A stretch of 21,527 bases of DNA from an uncultured Flavobacteriales bacterium (lineage in GTDB: Bacteria; Bacteroidota; Bacteroidia; Flavobacteriales; Crocinitomicaceae): positions 1 through 21,527 of the forward strand of contig CAMLIF010000065.1 of the NCBI GenBank assembly GCA_946479985.1. Reading direction: 5' to 3'. The translations under genes and the position numbers were made by a program. The notes under the pieces are model-generated. The model was given only the letters and a program-made list of their open reading frames with translations, ran no database searches and was not told the DNA's origin. How positions within the stretch are numbered: the stretch's first letter is position 1; each line of letters starts with the position of its first letter. Positions 7,531 through 14,503 of this stretch are shown here, piece after piece.

Positions 7531-8994
7531 TTAGTTCTTTTTTGGTAAGTAATACAAAATGATACGGTTTTCAGGAGTTAAGTACTTCTTTGCAACACGC
7601 ATAATATCTTCTTTTGTTACGCTCATGTAACGTTCCATTTGCTTATTGATCAACTCAGTGCTTCCGAAATACATGTAGTTCTGAGCTAAGTTTTCAGCAA
7701 TACCTTCAACAGATGAGTTCGAAGAAACGATCTGATTTTCGAACTGGTTTCTGATTTTTTCAAATTCTTCCGTTGAGATCAACTCATTTTGGATCAGTTT
7801 GATCTCCTCATCCAATGAAGCACCCAAAGCATCAAGACTTACTCCGTCAGCAGCAATTGCAGCAACGATTCCCAGTCCCGGGTCTTCCATATTGAACGCA
7901 AAAGAGAATGCAGCAATTGCCTGCTCTTTTTTCTCAACAATGTTTTTGTTCATTCGGGCAGATGTTCCACCGGAAAGAACCGAATTCAACATTTCCAGGG
8001 CAGCAAAGTCTTTATCTGTTTCTTTCGGGAATTTGTAACCGTAGAAAATAGCAGGAAGTTGAATGTTGTCATAAACTGTGTCTGTCAAAACGCCGTTGAT
8101 TGGTTCAAAAGTTGGTTTCGGACGCGGAATTGCATTTGCCGTTGCAGTATATTTTTTCAATAGTTCTTTTGCTTTAGCATCCTTCGGATTGTTAAAGTCT
8201 GCTGTATTGAAAGCTGTTTTCGCAACTGAATATTTTTTCAGAAAATCAGCATCATTCAGGTTTTCAAAATCGCGGTAAAGATTGATCGCTTCACCTTTCG
8301 GCATAGAAGCAAAATATTTATCGATCCATTTTTTCGTTTGTTCAATATTGATATCTCCCGCAATAGAAAGAACCGCGTTAGAAGGAACATAGAATGTACG
8401 GTAGAAATTCACGTAATCAATTTCCTGCGCCGCATTCAGGTGATCCATACTTCCGATTGGCTGCCAGTTGTACGGGTGATTGGTGTATGCTTTACTGAAT
8501 AATTCCGTCATAAAAGAAGCGTACGGCTGGTTGTCGATACGCTGACGTTTCTCTTCTTTTACCACCTCACGTTGCGTTTCAACACCTGTTTGATCCACTT
8601 TTGCATGCAATAAACGCTCACTTTCCAGCCAAAGACCTAATTCCAACTGGTTCGAAGGAAGAATTTCATAATAATATGTTCTGTCCTGGGAAGTGTTTGC
8701 ATTCAATGCACCGCCGTTTTTCTCAACCAATTCAGAGTATTCACCCCTTTTGATATTTGTGGAACCTTCAAATAATAAATGTTCGAAGAAATGCGCGAAT
8801 CCTGTACGGTCTGCGTTTTCATTTTTAGACCCTACATGGTACATTACAGAAACTGCAACGATAGGGGTAGCGTGTTCTTCGTGCAGAATCACATGCAAGC
8901 CGTTCGGCAAATCATACTCAGTATATTTTACCTGAGTTTGTGCAAATAGTGACGTAACACTTAAAACCGACGCAAGTAAGAGCGTTTTTTTCAT
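7531..8994 (-). CDS. Exported M16 family zinc peptidase, catalytic subunit
   Basis: A 487-residue protein with a signal peptide (MKKTLLLASVLSVTSLFAQ). The inverted zinc motif HFFEH is at residues 68-72 (His68, Glu71, His72), and the third ligand is probably Glu148 in REVVKEEKRQRID. NGGALNANTSQDRTYYYE is also family-typical. M16 enzymes are clam-shell peptidases that degrade short peptides or process pre-sequences, usually as a catalytic/non-catalytic pair. It is the first gene of a two-gene minus-strand operon and is followed after 4 bp by the zinc-motif-less partner. The upstream 8995-9292 region holds the promoter; a TATTTTCG element (9024-9031, minus strand, one mismatch to TAnnTTTG) would give a leader of about 20 nt. 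Confidence 0.93.
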   Translation of the reverse strand: MKKTLLLASVLSVTSLFAQTQVKYTEYDLPNGLHVILHEEHATPIVAVSVMYHVGSKNENADRTGFAHFFEHLLFEGSTNIKRGEYSELVEKNGGALNANTSQDRTYYYEILPSNQLELGLWLESERLLHAKVDQTGVETQREVVKEEKRQRIDNQPYASFMTELFSKAYTNHPYNWQPIGSMDHLNAAQEIDYVNFYRTFYVPSNAVLSIAGDINIEQTKKWIDKYFASMPKGEAINLYRDFENLNDADFLKKYSVAKTAFNTADFNNPKDAKAKELLKKYTATANAIPRPKPTFEPINGVLTDTVYDNIQLPAIFYGYKFPKETDKDFAALEMLNSVLSGGTSARMNKNIVEKKEQAIAAFSFAFNMEDPGLGIVAAIAADGVSLDALGASLDEEIKLIQNELISTEEFEKIRNQFENQIVSSNSSVEGIAENLAQNYMYFGSTELINKQMERYMSVTKEDIMRVAKKYLTPENRIILYYLPKKN

Positions 8995-9292
8995 GGTTTA
9001 TCTAGTTTTTCGAAAAATTTTCCCGAAAATACTAACAAAATCATTAAGTTTCTTGTCAATTCCTGCTAGAAACAGGAAGTCTTGATTCGATCGCACAATT
9101 CCTGTTAATTGAATATTGCTAAATCGGTTTGTTAATACGGTAAACAGCATTGTTAGAGTACTTTTTCAAGTTGTTAACGATTAATTCTTTTTGGTTTTTT
9201 AACAATTCAGTGAATGACTAATTTTCAGGATTAGTTATTCGCAATTTGTGAGTAGTCATTTTTTAGCACGCTTTTTGACTAACTTAGGGCTG
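8995..9292. other. Intergenic region between divergent genes, with alternative small hairpins
   Basis: No gene is seen in these 298 bp. The minus strand has a TATTTTCG near-match to the -7 consensus (9024-9031) for the M16 operon. On the plus strand, TAACTTAG (9280-9287) is a one-mismatch -7 element close to the ATG at 9293. TTCCTG (9060-9065) pairs with CAGGAA (9073-9078). Alternatively AACAGGAA (9071-9078) pairs with TTCCTGTT (9099-9106). The two stems exclude each other. Confidence 0.35.
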
Positions 9293-10384
9293 ATGAAACA
9301 AATTATGAGCAAATTTTCCCTGTTACTTTTCTTATTACCATTAGGTTCTTATGCACAAACACTTTTCGGCTACACTGATTTTAACCAGTATTTCAAATCT
9401 TATGTAAACGGCAATTACGGACAGATCGAATATCAGGAAGTAAGCGATGTTGGAATGGGAGACGAGTTCATCGTCTATAAAAACTCGCAAAAAGATTTTA
9501 AAGTATTCAATGGTTTCGGAACCAAATTACTGACGAATCAAATGGTTCAGTACAAGCATTCAGATCACCTGATTGCCTGGAACATCAATACCTTGCTTTA
9601 TTATTACGAAGATGGAAAACCTCACAATATCACTTCATTTGGCGGTGAATATGCGGTGAGCGATTCATTGATTGTTTACCAGGATACCCGGTTTTACACA
9701 TTGAATGTTATTTATAAAGGCGAAGTAATTCAACTCATGCAGCAAACTTCAGATATGTATATGCCGGATTTGCTAGGCGAAAACGTAATTGTTTTCCGGG
9801 ATAACGGAAATGTGTACAAAGTTTTCTGGCGTGGAGAAATCTATGAATTGGGTGTTTGGAACGGAAACCAGGCATTTCAGTTTTTTACAGGAACAGATAT
9901 GGTTGCTTTCAATGATCCGCAGTCGAGAACATTTGCCATTTTTGAGAACGGTGCTTTTTTAGATGTGGAGGAAATGCACGCTAAAAAAGTAAAAGTTGGT
10001 CGTGGTTTTGTTGTTTACGAAGACAATCAGGGGAATCTTAAAAAATACCAGAATGGTAAATCGGAAATTCTTGCATCTTATTTCACTGACTGGGACGCGT
10101 ATGACGATGTGGTGATCTGGAACGAATCCAATTCGCTTTACACACAGGTAAACGGAGTAAAAACGCAGGTTGCCGGTTATGCCGTGTCGGAATGGAAATT
10201 GAAAAACGACGTTATTGCCATTCGAAATCAGCTGGGTGGTGTTTCTGTATTCCATAATGGGAAACTGACAGATATCACCAATATTACAAACACAGATTTC
10301 GATTTGAACGGTCATGGTGTTATGGTTCATCTCATGAATAAATCCGTGATCTGTTATTCGGACGGTAAAACTTTGCGTGACTAA
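9293..10384 (+). CDS. Exported protein of unknown function built from about nine 35-residue repeats
   Basis: I do not recognise a named family. The 363-residue product begins with a signal peptide ending SYAQ. After that the whole chain divides into roughly nine to ten units of about 34-38 residues, with the pattern hydrophobic-VVY-x-(D/N)...Y...G, for example FIVYKNSQKDFKVFNGFG, LIVYQDTRFYTLNVIYKG, VIVFRDNGNVYKVFWRG and FVVYEDNQGNLKKYQNG. This is typical of beta-propeller or beta-solenoid proteins. There is no lipobox and no T9SS tail. The ATG at 9293 is preferred over upstream GTG because it gives a clean signal peptide; ATG at 9305 is an alternative. It shares one base (TAATG) with the downstream nuclease-fold gene. 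Confidence 0.75.
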   Translation: MKQIMSKFSLLLFLLPLGSYAQTLFGYTDFNQYFKSYVNGNYGQIEYQEVSDVGMGDEFIVYKNSQKDFKVFNGFGTKLLTNQMVQYKHSDHLIAWNINTLLYYYEDGKPHNITSFGGEYAVSDSLIVYQDTRFYTLNVIYKGEVIQLMQQTSDMYMPDLLGENVIVFRDNGNVYKVFWRGEIYELGVWNGNQAFQFFTGTDMVAFNDPQSRTFAIFENGAFLDVEEMHAKKVKVGRGFVVYEDNQGNLKKYQNGKSEILASYFTDWDAYDDVVIWNESNSLYTQVNGVKTQVAGYAVSEWKLKNDVIAIRNQLGGVSVFHNGKLTDITNITNTDFDLNGHGVMVHLMNKSVICYSDGKTLRD

Positions 10385-10830
10385 TGAGCACAGAAATGTA
10401 TCCGCCACTGAATTTGCCCCAGGCGAATCTGAAAATTTCTAAGAAGAACGATCTGTTCCATGTTTGGTGCGAGATACGTAAGAAACATTTGGTGCTTACT
10501 CCGGAAGAATGGGTTCGGCAGCATACCATTCATTTTTTGATTCATCAGAAACAAGTGCCTATCGGAAAAATCTCCTCGGAGCGTTTGGTTGTTATTAATA
10601 CGCAGAAACGTCGCTGTGATTTAGTGGTTGTTGATGATTTCGGAAACCCGAAACTGATTGTGGAATGTAAAGCGTCAAGCGTTCCAATCGACGAAAAAAC
10701 CTTTCTGCAAACAAGCAATTACGTAAAGGAAACCAAAGCGCAGTTCTTCTGGATGACCAACGGCTTGCAGCACATTTTGGTCGATTGTAAGCATCCGACA
10801 GAGGTTTTGAGTGATTTTCCTGAGATCTAG
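10384..10830 (+). CDS. Stand-alone HsdR N-terminal-like (HSDR_N_2) nuclease-fold protein
   Basis: A 148-residue protein matching the N-terminal domain of type I restriction R subunits (HSDR_N_2). It opens with LTPEEWVRQHTIHFLI, then shows a PD-(D/E)xK core: RRCDLVVVD (Asp79) and KLIVECKA (Glu94, Lys96). Next is the helical TFLQTSNYVKE and the strand QFFWMTNGLQHILVD. Helicase motor and partner HsdM/HsdS are absent, so it is not a restriction system. Such single-domain proteins are frequent in Bacteroidota, and their role is unknown to me. Its ATG overlaps the stop of the repeat protein by one base, which suggests translational coupling despite the predicted different cell locations. Confidence 0.85.
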   Translation: MSTEMYPPLNLPQANLKISKKNDLFHVWCEIRKKHLVLTPEEWVRQHTIHFLIHQKQVPIGKISSERLVVINTQKRRCDLVVVDDFGNPKLIVECKASSVPIDEKTFLQTSNYVKETKAQFFWMTNGLQHILVDCKHPTEVLSDFPEI

Positions 10831-10841
10831 TTCAGCTTAAG

Positions 10842-10987
10842 GCCACTAATGCACGAATGTATATTAAGTCTGATTGTTAAATTGGAATTTACACAAATGA
10901 ATTATTCGCGAGCGAATAATTTAAGACAATCATTATCTGTCAATATTTCCAGAGCCATATATTATGATTAATTCGTGTATTCGTGGC
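10842..10987. mobile_element. MITE-like block, left copy, upstream of the GxxExxY gene
   Basis: The 146-bp block starts with GCCACTAATGCACGAAT (10842-10858) and ends with ATTCGTGTATTCGTGGC (10971-10987). These two ends are imperfect terminal inverted repeats (15 of 17). In the middle is a stem-loop with 10-bp arms AATTATTCGC / GCGAATAATT (10900-10909 / 10912-10921) and a 2-nt loop. No coding potential was seen. An inverted copy lies at 11442-11557 on the other side of the GxxExxY gene. I found no clear target-site duplication. Confidence 0.75.
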
Positions 10988-11056
10988 GTTCGTCTTATGC
11001 AGTTTTTTTTCTTGCATAGGTATTATTAAATCATCTTTTTCACTAAATTAAAGAGA

Positions 11057-11431
11057 ATGAAAGACTTAATACTTAAAAGAGAAGCCTACGAAATCATTGG
11101 TTGTTGCATGGAAGTACATAACAATTTAGGTTATGGCTTTTCGGAAATTGTATACAAAGAAGCGCTTGAATATGAATTAGGAAAACGAGAAATACCGTTT
11201 TCGAGAGAGCAAGAATTTGTTGTGCATTATAAAGACATTATTTTGCCACATAAATTCTATGCGGATTTTGTTTTATTCGATTGCATTATTTTGGAAGCGA
11301 AAGCTGTTAACGAATTCAATAAGAGTCATTTTGCTCAGGTGATTAATTATTTGGCAGTTTCTCAGTTCCCGCTTGGTCTACTGGTTAATTTCAATAAAGA
11401 CATGTTGGAATACAAACGAATAGTACTGTGA
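11057..11431 (+). CDS. GxxExxY protein (PD-(D/E)xK nuclease fold)
   Basis: A 124-residue protein with the naming motif GFSEIVY at residues 27-33. Before it is the conserved AYEIIGCCMEVHNNLGYGF region. A nuclease-fold core is visible as YADFVLFDCIILEAKAV: Asp70, Glu80 and Lys82 form a plausible D...ExK site, followed by the helix HFAQVINYLAVS. The C-terminal strand is LGLLVNF. The family is widespread in Bacteroidota, and its function is not established to my knowledge. The gene is monocistronic and lies exactly between two inverted MITE-like blocks, with 69 bp and 10 bp between it and the inner repeat ends. The ATG is in the family-expected place. Confidence 0.93.
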   Translation: MKDLILKREAYEIIGCCMEVHNNLGYGFSEIVYKEALEYELGKREIPFSREQEFVVHYKDIILPHKFYADFVLFDCIILEAKAVNEFNKSHFAQVINYLAVSQFPLGLLVNFNKDMLEYKRIVL

Positions 11432-11441
11432 TTTTTTTAAT

Positions 11442-11557
11442 GCCACGAATACACGAATAACGTAAAGATGTTTTCAAATTCTTCGCTAGCGAAGAATTCA
11501 TTAGTGAACATTCTCCTTATTCTAAAGCAATTATATATTTATTCGTGCATTAGTGGC
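11442..11557. mobile_element. MITE-like block, right copy, downstream of the GxxExxY gene
   Basis: The 116-bp block begins GCCACGAATACACGAAT (11442-11458) and ends ATTCGTGCATTAGTGGC (11541-11557). It is the inverted counterpart of 10842-10987. Its central stem AATTCTTCGC / GCGAAGAATT (11477-11486 / 11489-11498) differs from the left stem by one base pair, C-G in place of A-T, with both partners changed. The block starts 10 bp after the GxxExxY stop, so the hairpin may also act as that gene's terminator, and it ends 23 bp before the prfC stop. Confidence 0.75.
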
Positions 11558-11580
11558 TAAAAGAACCAGTTTGACATGTA

Positions 11581-13176
11581 CTAAACTCTTTCCAGCTTAA
11601 ACTCACTTGTAGTATGGAATGTCAAATCCGGATAATCTTTTTCTGCCATCTGAAGTAAGAAAGAAGTCTCTGCTAAGAACACCAGGTTCCCATCTTTATC
11701 TTTTGCGAGGTAATTTCCTTTGGCGCGTTTGAAATCGGCTAACTGCTCTTCGTTGTCGGTTGTGATCCAACAAGCTTTGAAATAGTTACGCGGAACAAAA
11801 CGACATTTTGCCTGGTACTCATGTTCCAAACGATAAGCAATAACCTCAAACTGCAGTTGCCCGACAGTTCCGATAATTTTTCTGTTTCCGGGTTGTTGAA
11901 CGAATAGTTGTGCAACACCTTCATCCATTAATTGCGAAACACCTTTTTCCAATTGCTTTGATTTCATTGGGTCTAAGTTTTCTAATTCCTGGAACAATTC
12001 CGGTGAGAAACTCGGAATTCCTTTGAACATGAAGTTTTCGCCTTCGTTGAGCGTATCTCCGATTTTGAAGTTTCCTGTATCGTATAATCCAATTACATCT
12101 CCGGGAAATGCTTCATCGATAACGCTTTTATCCTGCGCCATAAACGATGTCGGATTCGCGAACTTCAATTTCTTATCTAAGCGAACGTGATTGTAAAATG
12201 TATTACGCTCAAATTTCCCTGAAACAATGCGTAAAAAGGCAATTCTATCGCGGTGTTTTGGATCTAGATTTGCATGGATTTTGAAAACGAATCCGGAGAA
12301 TTTTTTGTCTGAGGGTTCAATACGTTTGTTGTCGGCATCTCTTCCACGTGGAGAAGGAGAAATTCGAACGAACGTATCCAATAATTCTTTTACACCAAAA
12401 TTATTAACCGCCGAACCAAAGAAAACCGGAGCTACATCGCCCGACAAATAAGAGTCTCTGTTAAATTCATCGTAAACACCATCAATTATTTCCAGTTCTT
12501 CGCGTAATTCATTCGCTGGTTTTTCACCAACCAATTCATCCAATTCAGGTGAATTGATATCAGACAGCGAAACAATTTCTTTTGAGATTTTTGTTTTATT
12601 TGCGGCGAATAAGTTGATATTCTTATCGAAAAGGTTGTAAACGCCTTTGAAGCGATCGCCCATTCCAATTGGCCACGCCAACGGACGTACTTTAATATCT
12701 AACGTTGATTCCAGTTCATCCAAAAGCTCAAAAGGATCTTTACCCTCACGGTCCATCTTGTTAATGAAGATGATTACCGGGGTTTTACGCATGCGGCAAA
12801 CCTCCATCAGGCGCTTTGTTTGTTCCTCAACACCATTTGCACAGTCGATTACCAGAATAACGCTGTCAACAGCGGTTAAAGTACGAAAAGTGTCTTCCGC
12901 GAAATCCTTGTGACCCGGAGTATCGAGAATGTTGATTTGTTTTCCGGAATATTCGAACGCCATTACAGAAGTAGCAACGGAGATTCCACGTTGTTTCTCA
13001 ATTTCCATGAAATCGGAAGTAGCGGTTTTCTTGATCTTGTTGTTTTTCACAGCACCCGCAGATTGAATTGCTCCACCGAAAAGAAGTAATTTCTCTGTCA
13101 AGGTAGTTTTACCGGCATCGGGATGCGAGATAATTCCAAAGGTTCTGCGTTTTTCTATTGCTTCTGCGTTACTCAT
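11581..13176 (-). CDS. prfC: Peptide chain release factor 3
   Basis: A 531-residue translational GTPase that recycles RF1/RF2 from the ribosome after termination. Motifs: G1 SHPDAGKTT (about 17-25), G3 DTPGHKDF (85-92), G4 NKMD (139-142), and the switch I region [18 protein letters not shown]. The C-terminal part includes VGQLQFEV, typical of RF3. Length fits the family. The start is the ATG at 13176 ([15 protein letters not shown]); upstream in-frame codons precede a good promoter and would be non-coding. A consensus promoter sits about 20 bp upstream. It is convergent with the GxxExxY unit. Confidence 0.96.
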   Translation of the reverse strand: MSNAEAIEKRRTFGIISHPDAGKTTLTEKLLLFGGAIQSAGAVKNNKIKKTATSDFMEIEKQRGISVATSVMAFEYSGKQINILDTPGHKDFAEDTFRTLTAVDSVILVIDCANGVEEQTKRLMEVCRMRKTPVIIFINKMDREGKDPFELLDELESTLDIKVRPLAWPIGMGDRFKGVYNLFDKNINLFAANKTKISKEIVSLSDINSPELDELVGEKPANELREELEIIDGVYDEFNRDSYLSGDVAPVFFGSAVNNFGVKELLDTFVRISPSPRGRDADNKRIEPSDKKFSGFVFKIHANLDPKHRDRIAFLRIVSGKFERNTFYNHVRLDKKLKFANPTSFMAQDKSVIDEAFPGDVIGLYDTGNFKIGDTLNEGENFMFKGIPSFSPELFQELENLDPMKSKQLEKGVSQLMDEGVAQLFVQQPGNRKIIGTVGQLQFEVIAYRLEHEYQAKCRFVPRNYFKACWITTDNEEQLADFKRAKGNYLAKDKDGNLVFLAETSFLLQMAEKDYPDLTFHTTSEFKLERV

Positions 13177-13194
13177 AGTTCGAATTTCGAAGTG

Positions 13195-13225
13195 CAAAAG
13201 TACACAAACGAAGCTGTATCCGCAA
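13195..13225 (-). promoter_or_regulatory. Promoter of prfC
   Basis: On the minus strand the -33 element TTG (13223-13225), a 20-bp spacer and the -7 element TACTTTTG (13195-13202) match the Bacteroidota consensus TTG-N19-21-TAnnTTTG. The predicted transcript start near 13188 leaves a leader of about 12 nt to the ATG at 13176. The -33 element lies at the loop of the hairpin at 13214-13237. Confidence 0.55.
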
Positions 13226-13257
13226 CAGCGGATACAGTGGGATTCATCCCACTGTAT
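13214..13257. repeat. Two overlapping, mutually exclusive hairpins in the prfC upstream region
   Basis: Stem 1 is CTGTATCCGC (13214-13223) with GCGGATACAG (13228-13237), perfect over 10 bp. Stem 2 is ATACAGTGGGA (13232-13242) with TCCCACTGTAT (13247-13257), perfect over 11 bp. They share ATACAG (13232-13237), so only one can form. A near-copy of part of stem 2 (GATTCATCCC...GCATTT, 13274-13292) follows as a direct repeat of 13241-13259 with 16 of 19 identical. This resembles a REP-like intergenic repeat. Confidence 0.7.
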
Positions 13258-13284
13258 TTAAAACACAGACACAGATTCATCCCG

Positions 13285-13312
13285 TTGCATTTGAGAAAAA
13301 CGACTATTTTTG
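13285..13312 (+). promoter_or_regulatory. Candidate promoter for the small exported protein gene
   Basis: TATTTTTG (13305-13312) is a perfect TAnnTTTG -7 element. A TTG lies at 13285-13287, 17 bp upstream, slightly closer than the usual 19-21. The predicted start leaves a leader of about 15 nt to the ATG at 13334. Confidence 0.4.
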
Positions 13313-13333
13313 AGGAAACATCCATTCGAAACC

Positions 13334-13771
13334 ATGTTCTATATCATCTTTTCACTCATGCTTCCATTTCTTGCAGGAAATTTTGCAGAAACGCCGGATA
13401 AACCGGAAGATCTTAGCAGCTGGCATGGAACGTATCACTACGAAGAAGATCCTGTAAAAGCCAATGCAGATTATTATATGGTAATGGATTGGAGATTAAC
13501 AATTGGTTTTGGAAAAGGAATGGAACAGGCAACTCTTTTCATTCATGGACAACAAACGGATATTATTCTAACGGGAATTGTAAGCGGGAACGACGAGAAA
13601 ATTTCAATTTCATTAAGTGAGCCGCCATACGGAACGGATGAGGATCTGAAATCAGGAGATTTATTGTTAACACTTACGAAAATAGAAAACGGGATTATTA
13701 CCACCTGGGGAAAATTAAAACCACGGCTTGTTGAAACTGCCGAAACTGAATGTGACTGTTTTGTTAAATAG
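13334..13771 (+). CDS. Small exported protein, possibly DUF5991-like
   Basis: A 145-residue protein beginning with a signal peptide (MFYIIFSLMLPFLAGNFA). The mature part contains LSSWHGTYHYEED, YMVMDWRLTIGFG, LFIHGQQTDI, SGDLLLTLTKIENGIITTWGKLKP and a terminal CDCF. The alternation of strand-like segments suggests a small beta-barrel, and the pattern of TTWGKLKP and GTYxYEE reminds me of DUF5991, but this is tentative. The ATG at 13334 is preferred because it places the signal peptide at the start. It is a single gene between prfC (divergent) and a convergent gene whose stop is 18 bp away. Confidence 0.7.
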   Translation: MFYIIFSLMLPFLAGNFAETPDKPEDLSSWHGTYHYEEDPVKANADYYMVMDWRLTIGFGKGMEQATLFIHGQQTDIILTGIVSGNDEKISISLSEPPYGTDEDLKSGDLLLTLTKIENGIITTWGKLKPRLVETAETECDCFVK

Positions 13772-13789
13772 AAATAATAATTTTCTTTC

Positions 13790-14425
13790 TTAACGCAAAT
13801 AGTACTGAACCTGAATTCTGTTTGCCTTTTTCCAGCGAATCCAACCCGATTCTAAATTATTGTCCCCTGAAGTACCATTGCATTTTCCTGTAGCGGAAAT
13901 TTCAAGCCAGTCTCCTTTAACCGATTTTACTTCAAAGCAATCAGTTCCCTCGTATTTGAGATTTGTAGCATTGTCGGAAGCAGCCTCACGGACTTTTTGC
14001 GGAGATTCTGCCAATCGGGAAACGCCAACTGATGAAGCGAATAGAGTAGGCCAGTCTTTGTATTCTACAGATTCGGTTCGTTGAATCCAGTAATTATCTT
14101 CTTCGTTTACCATCACTTTTATCCATCCTTCTTTGACAAAAATACATCTGAAAGCGATATACGAATTGTCTAATGAAACTTCTTCCGGTTTTAGCCATTC
14201 TTCAACCAGTTGATAACCTTTAATGGTCACTTTTTTTGATGTTTGGTCAGTTGTAAATTCAATGGTCTTCAGAACTTCTGTGCCTTCTTTTTCAGCGTAG
14301 AAATTTAAGACATCGTTTTCTTTGAATTTCACAGTTGCAAGGCCTAAACCTGCTTCAACCTGAGCATTCAGACTGTTAACAGAAAGAACAAAGAGGGCAA
14401 TAAGAAGTGAATTTATTTTAAACAT
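13790..14425 (-). CDS. Exported protein with SH3-like C-terminal region
   Basis: A 211-residue protein with a signal peptide ending near LNAQ. I do not recognise a specific family. The C-terminal third (YEGTDCFEVKSVKGDWLEIS, then ESGWIRWK) looks like a bacterial SH3-type domain, of the kind found in exported or cell-wall-associated proteins. A mid section, GYQLVEEWLKPEEV, precedes a strand-rich part. The start may be ATG at 14425 or at 14428, since two ATGs are adjacent. It is convergent with the 145-aa exported protein gene and lies downstream of the delta-60 gene on the same strand with a gap of about 78 bp, so it is probably separately transcribed. Confidence 0.65.
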   Translation of the reverse strand: MFKINSLLIALFVLSVNSLNAQVEAGLGLATVKFKENDVLNFYAEKEGTEVLKTIEFTTDQTSKKVTIKGYQLVEEWLKPEEVSLDNSYIAFRCIFVKEGWIKVMVNEEDNYWIQRTESVEYKDWPTLFASSVGVSRLAESPQKVREAASDNATNLKYEGTDCFEVKSVKGDWLEISATGKCNGTSGDNNLESGWIRWKKANRIQVQYYLR

Positions 14426-14503
14426 CATGTCGGATTCCGTTTTTACGTGAACGCTGAATTTGTTTCCAGCAACAATTAAAATTAGGAAAAAGAATCGACA
14501 CCC

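Larger units (their letters stand above)
10842..11557. mobile_element. Composite unit: GxxExxY gene between two inverted MITE-like blocks
   Basis: Outer ends 10842-10858 and 11541-11557 are perfect 17-bp inverted repeats. Inner ends 10971-10987 and 11442-11458 are a second perfect 17-bp inverted pair. The two flanking blocks align in opposite orientation, including their central hairpins. The single gene inside encodes a GxxExxY protein. No transposase is present, so movement, if any, would need an enzyme acting in trans or the nuclease-fold protein itself. The unit separates the HsdR-N-like gene from prfC. Confidence 0.7.

Noticed and set aside
9959..10408. 149-codon minus-strand open frame
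   Set aside because: It lies antisense to the clearly coding repeat protein and nuclease-fold genes, and its translation has no recognisable domain or sensible composition.
10384..10830. Type I restriction-modification system
   Set aside because: Only an HsdR N-terminal-like domain is present, with no helicase, methylase or specificity subunit nearby.
10842..11557. CRISPR array or insertion sequence with transposase
   Set aside because: The repeats are two inverted pairs, not regularly spaced direct repeats, and no transposase or integrase gene is in the unit.
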